From contig FR898223.1 of assembly GCA_000437375.1 (NCBI GenBank), positions 46,526-65,418 on the forward strand: 18,893 bases of DNA, given 5' to 3'. Below, piece by piece: positions 1 through 7,562 of this stretch. The number at the start of each line of letters is the position of its first letter. Positions within the stretch are counted from its first letter, which is position 1. Source of the DNA: Eubacterium sp. CAG:841 (GTDB lineage: Bacteria > Bacillota > Clostridia > Oscillospirales > CAG-272). A program made the translations under genes and the position numbers. The notes beneath the pieces were generated by a model. It was not told the origin of the DNA and searched no databases. It was given only the letters and a program-made list of their open reading frames with translations.

Positions 1-20
1 CATTCGCCGTCGGTTTTATT

Positions 21-908
21 TCATTCGTCATATTCAGAAAAGCTTTCAAGAAGCCTTTCAAGTGATGAAATATTTTCAACGGTGAAATCCGCGATTTTCT
101 CTCCCGTTCCGCTGATTCTGAAAGAATAATCCTTCGCTTCGGGAAAGGCGCTGTCGCCTGCCACCATCATATTTTTACCTGCAAGATTGCCGCGCACGTT
201 TGTTCCGTTTACATAAATCTGACGGATGTCAACCCGTGACTCTTCTTTTCCGATTTTTTTATCTGCAATATAAAATTCTCTCGGCGAAGGACAAAGCACA
301 ATTGCTTTTTTTAGCGTCTTTTCGCCGTAATCTCTGCCCGTTGTTTCAAAGTGAAAAGCCTTCGCTTTTGTCGGCGCGGAAAATCCGATAATCCTGCCGA
401 TTTTTCCAAGCGGAACGGGAGCAATACGGCATATCACATCGCCCTGCAGCGATACCGCAATACTGCGGCTTCCGAGCACTGTCGGCACTATCATAACTTC
501 AAAGACAGAACGGTCGGTTTCAAAAATAAAGTCGGTTTTGCCGGACGACGAAAAGAGCTTCCCGTATGGCTTTGATATCCATTTTGCCTTTCCCTTTTCC
601 GTTTTATTGAGCATCCGGACGAGCTTTCCGCGTTTCCCGATTGCACGGAGCCAGCACACAATTGCAAACACCGCTGCGATCGCTACCACAATCACCGCGA
701 CGTTAATAGGCTTATATATTGTATACGCCGTAAGCGGAACGATAAGAAAAAGCGCACACACACCCATAAGCACTATGGCAAGCAATCTCGCCGCAAGATT
801 CTGTGCGGAAAGCCCCACACGCGACTTTTTGCCGCGGTTCAGCTTCTGAGCATGGGTGAAATCGCTTTCGTAGTCAAGTGTAAGATCTTCTCTCTTTTTC
901 TTTTCCAT
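21..908 (-). CDS. Hypothetical protein with two N-terminal membrane helices
   Basis: I do not recognise the family. From the ATG at 908 the product is 295 residues. A charged, Lys/Arg-rich cytoplasmic-looking N-terminus (1-38) is followed by two hydrophobic segments (about 41-63 and 67-87) separated by a few residues, then a soluble region of about 200 residues with beta-rich character and no motif I can name. The ATG at 908 is preferred over an upstream in-frame start at 968 because GGAGG sits just before it, and because the 968 start would fall inside the -35 box of the gene's own promoter. The gene is transcribed alone, divergently from the glycosyltransferase at 1122. The helices suggest a membrane-tethered protein facing the cytoplasm; that topology is inferred. 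Confidence 0.75.
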   Translation of the reverse strand: MEKKKREDLTLDYESDFTHAQKLNRGKKSRVGLSAQNLAARLLAIVLMGVCALFLIVPLTAYTIYKPINVAVIVVAIAAVFAIVCWLRAIGKRGKLVRMLNKTEKGKAKWISKPYGKLFSSSGKTDFIFETDRSVFEVMIVPTVLGSRSIAVSLQGDVICRIAPVPLGKIGRIIGFSAPTKAKAFHFETTGRDYGEKTLKKAIVLCPSPREFYIADKKIGKEESRVDIRQIYVNGTNVRGNLAGKNMMVAGDSAFPEAKDYSFRISGTGEKIADFTVENISSLERLLESFSEYDE

Positions 909-939
909 TTTTATTCCTCCGTGATACTGCTTTTCTTTA

Positions 940-968
940 ATTATACCATATCTCCTACTCAGTGTCAA
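940..968 (-). promoter_or_regulatory. Consensus sigma-A promoter for the membrane protein
   Basis: Read on the minus strand, TTGACA (963-968) and TATAAT (940-945) are separated by exactly 17 bases. Both boxes are perfect consensus. The expected start lies near 933, giving a leader of about 25 bases before the ATG at 908. Confidence 0.85.
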
Positions 969-1049
969 GAAATTTCCAACAGCAGCCTCGTTTTTTGTTT
1001 CTCTACTGTGAGTAGAAGCGCGGATATAGCGGCAGAGAACGCTAATAGA

Positions 1050-1078
1050 TTGCTTTTTTTGTCGGATTGTGATAGCAT
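1050..1078 (+). promoter_or_regulatory. Possible weak promoter for the GT4 gene
   Basis: TTGCTT (1050-1055), 17 bases, then TAGCAT (1073-1078), about 45 bases before the glycosyltransferase ATG. The match is partial (4/6 in each box) but the spacing is right and no better candidate lies between the divergent genes. Two short dyads flank it: 1002-1016 (TCTACT-GTG-AGTAGA) and 1086-1098 (TCGGCT-C-AGCCGA). Confidence 0.35.
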
Positions 1079-1121
1079 TTGTCCATCGGCTCAGCCGAAT
1101 TTCAAAAAACGGAGATTAATA

Positions 1122-2270
1122 ATGAAGGTCACAATTGTATGCGAGGTTCTCGGCAAAGCAAACAACGGCACAACCGTCGCTGCACTTAATCTTATACGTT
1201 CTCTTAAGGAAAAAGGCCATGATGTGAAAGTCATCTGCCCCGACGCCGACAGAGAAGGTCTTGAAGGTTATTATATTCTTCCAGTAACAAATATGGGAAG
1301 TTTTATAAACGATATACTTGAAAAGAATCACGTCACACTTGCCAAGTATGACGAAAAAATAATTTATGACGCCATAAAGGACGCAGACGTAGTTCACTTT
1401 ATGGTTCCGCTGTTCATCGCAAGACGCGCCACAAAGCTCGCCGCAAGTCTCGGCAAACCCATAACGGCAGGCTTCCATGCTCAGGCGGAAAACCTTACAG
1501 CGCACATAGTCGGACTCATGGGCAATCACCTTGCAAATCATCTGACGTATGAATGGTACGACAAAAATCTCTTCTGCCGTGCAAACGCAATTCACTATCC
1601 CACGCAGTTTATCCGCGACGTTTTTGAAAAGGAAGTTCACCGCAAAACGAACGGTTATGTAATATCAAACGGCGTATGCAAAGATTTCAAGCCTCTGCCC
1701 TCCGAAAAGCCGGAGCAGTACAAAGATAAATTCTGCATACTTTTTACGGGCAGACTTTCAAAGGAAAAGTCGCACATTGTGCTTATGAAAGCCGTAAGAA
1801 AGTCAAAATACGCGGACAGGATCCAGCTCTTTTTTGCAGGCAACGGTCCGTTGCTTGAAAGAATAAAGGCTTACGGAGAAAAACATCTGAAAAATCCTCC
1901 CGTTATAGGCTTTTATTCACGCGAGGAGCTTGTTAAAATAATAAACTTCTGCGATCTTTACTGCCATCCGGCGGAGATCGAAATAGAAGCCATCGCATGT
2001 CTTGAAGCAATATCCTGCGGACTTGTTCCGGTGATAGCAAATTCGCCGCGTTGTGCAACAAAGGCATTCGCCCTCGACGAAAAATGCCTTTTCAACGTAA
2101 ACGACTCCGACGATCTTGCAAAGAAAATAGACTATTTCATAGAGCATCCCGAAGAAAAAGCCGCGCTCAGAGAAAGATATCTTTCCGAAAGCGTCACCTT
2201 TGATCAGGAACACTGTATGGATATGATGGAACAAATGCTTTTGGAACAGACAAAGAAAAAAGATGCATAA
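1122..2270 (+). CDS. Glycosyltransferase family 4, diacylglycerol glucosyltransferase-like
   Basis: This 382-residue GT-B fold enzyme should transfer a sugar from a nucleotide donor. An N-terminal Rossmann domain starts at MKVTIV and carries a glycine-containing loop near residues 11-16 and a conserved His in FHA (119). The C-terminal donor domain has GRLSKEK (210-216) and the retaining GT4 motif E-x7-E (E287, E295) in a HPAE...LEAISCG block. The FHAQAENLT segment resembles enzymes that glucosylate diacylglycerol, so a glycolipid role is plausible; the acceptor is an inference. The open frame extends upstream to 852, but the GT4 domain begins at the ATG at 1122 with GGAG seven bases before it, and the extra residues are hydrophobic and unlike the family. 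It converges on clpB across a shared terminator. Confidence 0.85.
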   Translation: MKVTIVCEVLGKANNGTTVAALNLIRSLKEKGHDVKVICPDADREGLEGYYILPVTNMGSFINDILEKNHVTLAKYDEKIIYDAIKDADVVHFMVPLFIARRATKLAASLGKPITAGFHAQAENLTAHIVGLMGNHLANHLTYEWYDKNLFCRANAIHYPTQFIRDVFEKEVHRKTNGYVISNGVCKDFKPLPSEKPEQYKDKFCILFTGRLSKEKSHIVLMKAVRKSKYADRIQLFFAGNGPLLERIKAYGEKHLKNPPVIGFYSREELVKIINFCDLYCHPAEIEIEAIACLEAISCGLVPVIANSPRCATKAFALDEKCLFNVNDSDDLAKKIDYFIEHPEEKAALRERYLSESVTFDQEHCMDMMEQMLLEQTKKKDA

Positions 2271-2308
2271 AAACAAACGCAGAGCCTGTCGGCTCTGCGT
2301 TTGTTTTT
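2269..2308. terminator. Bidirectional intrinsic terminator between GT4 gene and clpB
   Basis: An 18-bp perfect inverted repeat (2269-2286 and 2291-2308) has a TGTC loop. The stem core is GC-rich and the outer ends are A-run/T-run, so RNA made from either strand ends in a U-tract. It serves the two convergent genes. Confidence 0.93.
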
Positions 2309-2317
2309 ATATTGATC

Positions 2318-4930
2318 TTATTTTTCGGCTTTCTTTACCGTGCATACAAGCTCGCCGTCTTTTGCGTCAACAATAAGCGTATCGCCTATGTCAAGATCGC
2401 TTGAAAGAATCGTGCGCGCAACGAGCGTTTCTACTCTGCCCTGAAGATATCTCTTGAGCGGTCTTGCGCCGTAAACGGGATCATAACCGCAGTCAATACA
2501 AAGAGTCTTTGCAGCGTCTGTAATCTCAAGGTGCAAGCCCTTGTCCTCAAGACGCTTTGAAAGCTTCTCGGTAAGGAGATCGATAATTTTCGTAAGCTGG
2601 CTCTTTGCAAGCGGCTTGTAGAAGATTATCTCGTCCAGACGGTTGAGGAATTCGGGGCGGAATGAGCTGCGAAGCAGGTTCATCACTTCATTGCGAGCCT
2701 TTTCGGTTATCTCGCCGTCCGCATCGATGCCGTCGAGCAGATACTGAGAACCGAGATTGCTCGTAAGAATAATTATTGTGTTCTTGAAGTCGACCGTTCT
2801 GCCCTGCGAATCCGTAATTCTGCCGTCGTCAAGTATCTGGAGCAGAATATTGAACACATCGGGATGAGCTTTTTCAACCTCATCGAAAAGTACAACCGAA
2901 TACGGATGACGGCGTACTGCTTCCGTCAGCTGACCGCCTTCATCATAGCCCACATAGCCGGGAGGCGCTCCGATAAGACGCGATACGGAGAACTTCTCCA
3001 TATATTCGGACATATCGATTCTAACCATTGAACGTTCGTCGTCGAAAAGACATTCGGCAAGAGCTTTGGCAAGCTCGGTTTTGCCGACGCCCGTAGGTCC
3101 GAGAAACATAAACGAGCCTATCGGTCTTGAAGGATCGGCAATGCCGGCGCGCGAACGGAGAATAGCCTCGCTGACCTTACGGACAGCTTCGTCCTGACCG
3201 ATAACGCGTTTGTGAAGCGTATCTTCAAGGGAGAGTATCTTTTCTCTTTCGCTTGCTTTCAGCTTTGAAACGGGGATACCCGTCCAGCGCGCAACAATTC
3301 CCGTGATCTCTTCTTCGGTAACGGTATCACGCAGAATCTTATCAGTGCCGTCGGAGTTTTTATTCTCCTTGCTTGCCTGTTCAAGCTTCTTCTGAAGCTC
3401 CGGAAGAACGGAATATTTAAGTCTTGCAGCTTCTTCATAACGGAAGGTACGCTGTGCCTCCTCCATATCGGCGGTGGCTTTTTCTATTTCCTCTTTCAGA
3501 TTCTTTACGGAGTTGATAGCAGCCTTCTCGCTTTCCCATTTTGCCTTCATGGCGTTGAATTTATCCTTCATTTCGGATATCTCCTCCGTCACCTTTGCAA
3601 GTCTTTCGGCGGAAAGCGTATCGGTTTCTTTTTTGAGTGCAGTCTCTTCTATTTCAAGCTGCATTATCTTTCTGCGGACATCATCAAGCTCCGAAGGCAT
3701 CGAATCTATTTCGGTTCTGACGAGCGCGCACGCTTCGTCCACAAGGTCGATAGCCTTGTCGGGAAGGAAACGGTCTGTTATATATCTGTCGGAAAGCACG
3801 GCAGCGGCAACAAGCGCCGCATCGTGAATACGGACGCCGTGATAAATCTCGTATCTTTCACGCAGACCGCGCAGAATGGTTATCGTGTCTTCAACAGTCG
3901 GTTCGTTTACCGTAACTGGCTGGAAACGTCTTTCGAGGGCGGCGTCCTTTTCAATGTACTTTCTGTATTCGTCAAGAGTCGTCGCGCCTATACAATGAAG
4001 CTCGCCCCTCGCAAGCATAGGCTTAAGGATATTTCCGGCGTCGAGAGCGCCGTCAGTCTTACCTGCGCCTACTATGGTGTGAAGCTCATCTATAAAGAGG
4101 ATTATTCTGCCCTCGCTCTTTGTGACTTCCGCAAGGACGGCTTTCAGTCTTTCCTCAAATTCGCCTCTGAATTTTGCGCCCGCGATAAGTGAACCCATGT
4201 CGAGTGCGAAAATCGTCTTATCCTTGAGTCCTTCGGGAACGTCGCCGCGAACTATTCTCTGCGCAAGACCTTCTGCAATAGCGGTCTTACCTACGCCGGG
4301 TTCGCCTATAAGCACAGGGTTGTTCTTCGTCTTTCTTGAAAGAATTCTTATTACGTTACGAATTTCGGAGTCCCTGCCGATAACGGGATCGAGCTTCTGT
4401 TCTCTTGCGCGCTCCACAAGGTCAAAGCCGTATTTTTTAAGAGCGTCATACGTCTGCTCGGGTTCATCGTCCGTGACGCGCGTTGTTTTCACTTTTTCAA
4501 GCTCAGCCTTGAAGGCGGATTTTGATATTCCTCTCTGACGGAATATCTCGCGTATCGACTGCGTGGGCAGATCAAAAATCGCCTCCGTTATATGTTCGAC
4601 CGAAACGTATTCGTCCCCTTCTGACTTTGCAAGCTTTTCGGCGTTTTCAAGCACTCGCTGACATTCCGGCGAAACATAAATCTTGTCAAGCTCGGCGCCT
4701 GCGCCGCTTACTTTTGTTATTTTCGATATTGCCTCGTCAAGTGCGGAAAGAACGGCGCTCGTATCCGTTCCCATTTTGGAAAAGATACTTCCGACAAGTC
4801 CGCCCTCCTGCGAAAGAAGCGCATAAAGGAGGTGTTCCTGCGTTATCGCCTGATTGGAATTTTCAAGCGCTTTGCTCTGCGCTGCATTTATTGCTTCTAT
4901 TGATTTTTTGGTGAATTTCTGAAGGTTCAT
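2318..4930 (-). CDS. clpB: ATP-dependent disaggregase chaperone ClpB
   Basis: ClpB is the cytoplasmic Hsp100 hexamer that threads aggregated proteins through its pore and works with DnaK. The 870-residue length is normal for the family. The Clp N-domain covers about 1-145. NBD1 has Walker A GEPGVGKT (209-216) and Walker B ILFIDE (277-282). The coiled-coil middle domain runs from about 400 to 525, with heptad-like charged residues, and distinguishes ClpB from ClpA and ClpC. NBD2 has Walker A GPTGVGKT (611-618), pore loop GYVG (658-661), Walker B VVLFDE (679-684) and the FRPEFLNRLDE block (757-767). The ATG at 4930 has GGAAGTGAT three bases ahead. The RHH gene ends 25 bases upstream in the same direction, so the two are probably co-transcribed. 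No CIRCE repeat is visible ahead of either gene. Confidence 0.97.
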   Translation of the reverse strand: MNLQKFTKKSIEAINAAQSKALENSNQAITQEHLLYALLSQEGGLVGSIFSKMGTDTSAVLSALDEAISKITKVSGAGAELDKIYVSPECQRVLENAEKLAKSEGDEYVSVEHITEAIFDLPTQSIREIFRQRGISKSAFKAELEKVKTTRVTDDEPEQTYDALKKYGFDLVERAREQKLDPVIGRDSEIRNVIRILSRKTKNNPVLIGEPGVGKTAIAEGLAQRIVRGDVPEGLKDKTIFALDMGSLIAGAKFRGEFEERLKAVLAEVTKSEGRIILFIDELHTIVGAGKTDGALDAGNILKPMLARGELHCIGATTLDEYRKYIEKDAALERRFQPVTVNEPTVEDTITILRGLRERYEIYHGVRIHDAALVAAAVLSDRYITDRFLPDKAIDLVDEACALVRTEIDSMPSELDDVRRKIMQLEIEETALKKETDTLSAERLAKVTEEISEMKDKFNAMKAKWESEKAAINSVKNLKEEIEKATADMEEAQRTFRYEEAARLKYSVLPELQKKLEQASKENKNSDGTDKILRDTVTEEEITGIVARWTGIPVSKLKASEREKILSLEDTLHKRVIGQDEAVRKVSEAILRSRAGIADPSRPIGSFMFLGPTGVGKTELAKALAECLFDDERSMVRIDMSEYMEKFSVSRLIGAPPGYVGYDEGGQLTEAVRRHPYSVVLFDEVEKAHPDVFNILLQILDDGRITDSQGRTVDFKNTIIILTSNLGSQYLLDGIDADGEITEKARNEVMNLLRSSFRPEFLNRLDEIIFYKPLAKSQLTKIIDLLTEKLSKRLEDKGLHLEITDAAKTLCIDCGYDPVYGARPLKRYLQGRVETLVARTILSSDLDIGDTLIVDAKDGELVCTVKKAEK

Positions 4931-4955
4931 AAAATCACTTCCTTTTATCGATTAT

Positions 4956-5591
4956 TTATATCATACGGTCTGATTTATTCAGATACGAAACGTATTCTCT
5001 TTCCGCTTCGGCTGAATTTATCTCGCCGGAAACATAGCCTTTCAGAAGTCTGTCAAGCTCGGTGACATACGACGATATCGCCTCGCTCAGTTCTTTTTCG
5101 TTTTTTATCGCGCCCATCGGATTTATACTTCTTACATATCTGCCCGGTGTAAATTCGTATTTTGCCGGCACGGGAAGATATTTATCTTCTATCTTCTTCA
5201 TCGCAAGGAAAAAGCTTTCCGTAACGTCGGTAAGTGCCGGCGACTGCGTTCTTATGACAACACTCAGTCTGCCGGACGTTTTTTCTCCCACGCTTCGAAG
5301 CTCGACCTCGTATCTTACCGTAGGACGATATTTGAATTTGAGACTGCTTTTAAGCAGCATCGTGTCCTGATTCGGCACGACGAGCGGAACTATGTCGCTT
5401 TCGCCTCCGAAAAATTCCCCGATGAATGAAAAAATATCGTTTATACGCTTTTCTGGAGTTACTACCGAAGAGTACTCCGCAAGTATTCTGTTTATCAGCG
5501 CGGAACGGTTAGTGCCGAGTCGGTGAGCGGCGCTGTCTATTTCCGCAACAACATCATCCGACAGCATAAGACTGTACAAGCTTTTTTTCAT
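4956..5591 (-). CDS. Ribbon-helix-helix DNA-binding protein upstream of clpB
   Basis: The product is 211 residues. Residues 3-42 read as a ribbon-helix-helix (CopG/Arc-type) fold: a short strand (SLYSLMLS), helix one (about 11-25), a GTN turn, then helix two beginning NRSALINRIL. Such domains dimerise and insert the strand into the DNA major groove. The remaining 165 or so residues are longer than in small RHH repressors and I cannot assign them to a family. The ATG at 5591 is chosen because AAGGAGG lies six bases upstream; an in-frame start at 5741 would run through the promoter and into the neighbour's terminator. It is the first gene of a probable RHH-clpB operon, so control of clpB, or of itself, is plausible but not shown. 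Confidence 0.8.
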   Translation of the reverse strand: MKKSLYSLMLSDDVVAEIDSAAHRLGTNRSALINRILAEYSSVVTPEKRINDIFSFIGEFFGGESDIVPLVVPNQDTMLLKSSLKFKYRPTVRYEVELRSVGEKTSGRLSVVIRTQSPALTDVTESFFLAMKKIEDKYLPVPAKYEFTPGRYVRSINPMGAIKNEKELSEAISSYVTELDRLLKGYVSGEINSAEAEREYVSYLNKSDRMI

Positions 5592-5622
5592 TTTCCGCCT
5601 CCTTCTTTTCTTTACAACATAT

Positions 5623-5650
5623 ATTATACTCGCTTTTTGTAATTTGTCAA
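5623..5650 (-). promoter_or_regulatory. Sigma-A promoter of the RHH-clpB unit
   Basis: TTGACA (5645-5650) and TATAAT (5623-5628) on the minus strand, spacer 16. Both boxes are consensus. The expected start is near 5616, about 25 bases before the RHH gene ATG. No other promoter is apparent before clpB. Confidence 0.85.
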
Positions 5651-5659
5651 TAGTTTTAT

Positions 5660-5691
5660 ATAAATTTTCTAATAAATTTAATAAATTTTCT
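5660..5691. repeat. AT-rich direct repeats upstream of the RHH-clpB promoter
   Basis: An 11-base unit, ATAAATTTTCT, occurs at 5660-5670 and again at 5681-5691, a 21-base offset (two helical turns). A partial copy, ATAAATTTA, lies between them at 5672-5680. The block begins ten bases beyond the -35 box. It could be a tandem operator for the RHH protein or an A-tract UP element; the sequence alone cannot separate these. Confidence 0.55.
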
Positions 5692-5716
5692 TGCGGAAGT
5701 TTTTGACCAACGACAA

Positions 5717-5753
5717 AAAATCGCCTGTATGCCCAAAGCATACCGGCGATTTT
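5717..5753 (-). terminator. Intrinsic terminator after the divergent acyltransferase gene
   Basis: Inverted repeat with arms 5717-5732 and 5738-5753, one mismatch (T5726/C5744), five-base loop. On the minus strand the stem is followed by a T-run (TTTTTTG). It begins three bases past the acyltransferase stop and isolates that gene from the RHH-clpB unit. Confidence 0.88.
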
Positions 5754-5755
5754 GT

Positions 5756-6568
5756 TTATTTTACTTCAGTTCTCACTTCATCGGGAGAAGCGACCTTTAT
5801 GTAATGATGTCTGCTGTCAAGGCACGAACCGTACTGCTCGGTACGCATAATCATCGTATCTCTGACCTGGTTGCGAAGCTTTGCCTGCGCTTCTCTGCGC
5901 GGAAGCGTTTTATCGGGATAAAACGGACCGTCGCATATCATACATGGCTTTACTTTTCCGTTTTTCTTTTTTATATAAACCGTAGTCTTTACAAAGCACG
6001 GCGCGTCAAGCTCTAACGGATAATAGAACGAAACGTCTGAAAAATTCCTTATTTCGTTGTACTTTGGCCATATGTGGGCTTCCGGAAATATCGATACGGC
6101 GCAGCCCTTTTCATAAACTTCGTCTATCGCCGCTTTGAAGTTTCCGTAGGTTTTCACGCTCGACGGTACAGGAAGCACGCCGAGGAATTTAACAAGAAGC
6201 TTTATTCCGGGAATGCTTATCGCGTCGGGATTTGCCACCGCATAGCATTGACGCGGGAACGATACCTTCGGTGCCGAAAAAACATCTCTTACACTTCCCG
6301 TATGATTGCTGTAAATGAAAAATCCTTTTTTTCTGTCCTTGCGATTTTTAATTACCTTTGCGTTTTTTATCCGGACTCCCATAAAAGTAACAGCCAAAGA
6401 CACTATCGGCAGAACAAGATAATAAACTATGGGTTTTAATATTCTGTAAAAAATATTTTTCGGAAGATATTTATAATTTTCAGGAGTTTGCTTGCCATTT
6501 ATATTATTTTCGGCAAAGTCATCATTCCGTTCGTCAAAGTAGTAGTAATAATATTCTTTCTTTTTCAC
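5756..6568 (-). CDS. Divergent LPLAT/PlsC-superfamily acyltransferase
   Basis: A 270-residue protein of the lysophospholipid acyltransferase superfamily, expected to acylate a lipid at the inner membrane face. A charged N-terminus containing five consecutive tyrosines (6-10) precedes a hydrophobic segment (about 46-64). The catalytic block is NHTGSVRD (88-95), giving H89 and D95 with five residues between rather than the four of classical PlsC; motif III is FPEAHIWP (161-168) rather than FPEG. These features recur together, which suggests a distinct subfamily rather than a broken enzyme. The start is GTG at 6568, because the next in-frame ATG is past residue 60, inside the membrane region; GGAGCAGG precedes the GTG. 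It has its own promoter and terminator. Substrate unknown. Confidence 0.8.
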   Translation of the reverse strand: MKKKEYYYYYFDERNDDFAENNINGKQTPENYKYLPKNIFYRILKPIVYYLVLPIVSLAVTFMGVRIKNAKVIKNRKDRKKGFFIYSNHTGSVRDVFSAPKVSFPRQCYAVANPDAISIPGIKLLVKFLGVLPVPSSVKTYGNFKAAIDEVYEKGCAVSIFPEAHIWPKYNEIRNFSDVSFYYPLELDAPCFVKTTVYIKKKNGKVKPCMICDGPFYPDKTLPRREAQAKLRNQVRDTMIMRTEQYGSCLDSRHHYIKVASPDEVRTEVK

Positions 6569-6597
6569 TTGGACCTGCTCCGTATGTAATTTGCTTC

Positions 6598-6625
6598 ATT
6601 ATATCATAGCGCCGATGTTTTTCAA
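6598..6625 (-). promoter_or_regulatory. Promoter of the divergent acyltransferase gene
   Basis: TTGAAA (6620-6625) and TATAAT (6598-6603) on the minus strand, spacer 16. The expected start is about 25 bases before the GTG at 6568. It lies in the 77-base gap after the plsC stop, so this gene does not depend on readthrough from plsC. Confidence 0.75.
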
Positions 6626-6645
6626 GTCCGGCACCTTGTTTTGGG

Positions 6646-7374
6646 TTATCCTTCGGCTTCGTAAAGCGCAGCTTCAATTGCGGATTTCACCCTCTCGCCT
6701 ATTTCCGACGTACTCAAATCCTGCACTTCATCTGCAGATATAACCTCAGCCACAGTAAGCTTTACCCTGTTTTTGCGGAAAGGATTTTTAGATATCTTTT
6801 CCGTGCCGGAAAGGGCTATGACAGCTATCGGCACATTTGCCTTCTGTGCGATTTTGAAAACTCCGTTGTGAAACGGAAGAATACTGCCGTCCCTGCTTCG
6901 CGTGCCTTCGGGATATACCCCTACCGAAACACCGCCTTCACCGAGAAGCTCTGCGGCACGGCAAATGGTTTTTATCGCATTGCGCGGATTTTCGCGGTCT
7001 ATCGCCATATAGCGGCAACGCCACATTATCTTTCCCACAGCGGGATATCTGAAATTTTCCGGTTTTGAAACGTATATTATCTTATATTTTTGCAGGATAT
7101 ACATAGTAACTATCGGATCAAAGCCCGAACGGTGGTTCCCGACGAAAAGCACGGGCGAATTCTTCGGAAGCTTTTCAAGTCCTTTGACTTCCGGCTTTAT
7201 GCGGAACATTTTCATTGCAATATAAACGCACATATTCAGCATAAAGCGATAAAATGCCGATTCGCTTTCATATTCTTTCTTCCTGCTTATCGGTGCCGAA
7301 AAGATGAGAAGAAAAGCCACGATCAAAAGCGGAATACCTACCAGCACCGCAAGACATATAAGCAAAATTTTCAA
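6646..7374 (-). CDS. plsC: 1-acyl-sn-glycerol-3-phosphate acyltransferase PlsC
   Basis: This enzyme acylates lysophosphatidic acid at sn-2 to give phosphatidic acid, the precursor of membrane phospholipids. Residue numbers below count from an upstream GTG at 7383. An N-terminal membrane helix covers about 4-29. Motif I is NHRSGFD (H84, D89; classical HX4D) and motif III is YPEGTRSR (157-164). Total length is near 242-245 residues, normal for PlsC. I prefer the TTG at 7374 as start because GGAAGTGAT, almost the same ribosome site as clpB, ends four bases before it; the GTG at 7383 would lie inside that site. The alternative adds only three residues. It has its own extended -10 promoter and a leader hairpin. 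Confidence 0.9.
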   Translation of the reverse strand: MKILLICLAVLVGIPLLIVAFLLIFSAPISRKKEYESESAFYRFMLNMCVYIAMKMFRIKPEVKGLEKLPKNSPVLFVGNHRSGFDPIVTMYILQKYKIIYVSKPENFRYPAVGKIMWRCRYMAIDRENPRNAIKTICRAAELLGEGGVSVGVYPEGTRSRDGSILPFHNGVFKIAQKANVPIAVIALSGTEKISKNPFRKNRVKLTVAEVISADEVQDLSTSEIGERVKSAIEAALYEAEG

Positions 7375-7378
7375 AAAT

Positions 7379-7387
7379 ATCACTTCC
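7379..7387 (-). promoter_or_regulatory. Ribosome binding site that decides the plsC start
   Basis: GGAAGTGAT on the minus strand, complementary to the 16S rRNA tail apart from one base, with a four-base gap to TTG (7372-7374). clpB has the same nine bases three bases before its ATG. Confidence 0.6.
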
Positions 7388-7397
7388 GTTTCCCATA

Positions 7398-7415
7398 GCT
7401 CCGCCGGCGCGAAGC
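7398..7415 (-). promoter_or_regulatory. Leader hairpin of plsC
   Basis: GCTTCGC and GCGGAGC arms (one G-U pair) around a GCCG loop form a 7-bp hairpin in the roughly 55-base leader, about ten bases upstream of the ribosome site. No U-run follows, so it is not a terminator. A role in stability or translation is only a possibility. Confidence 0.45.
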
Positions 7416-7436
7416 ATTTTACTTTTTTCCATTTTA

Positions 7437-7465
7437 ATTATATCACGTCCGGAAAGAATTTGTAA
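7437..7465 (-). promoter_or_regulatory. Extended -10 promoter of plsC
   Basis: TATAAT (7437-7442) is preceded by TGA, i.e. an extended TGn -10. Seventeen bases further upstream is TTACAA (7460-7465), a weak -35. The extended -10 can compensate for the poor -35. Confidence 0.7.
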
Positions 7466-7562
7466 CGGACATTTTTATATATATGCTGATATTTAAGACA
7501 AATCGCCCTCATTGATCAATAAAAGAAAGGGACTTTTTCAAAAGTTCTGCGTTGTAAAACTG

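Noticed and set aside
852..1121. Ninety-residue N-terminal extension of the GT4 gene
   Set aside because: It is in frame, but GT4 proteins begin at the MKVTIV strand, a ribosome site precedes the ATG at 1122, and the extension overlaps the divergent gene and the promoter region.
4920..5720. CIRCE (HrcA) element for clpB
   Set aside because: No TTAGCACTC-N9-GAGTGCTAA-like dyad is visible ahead of clpB or the RHH gene.
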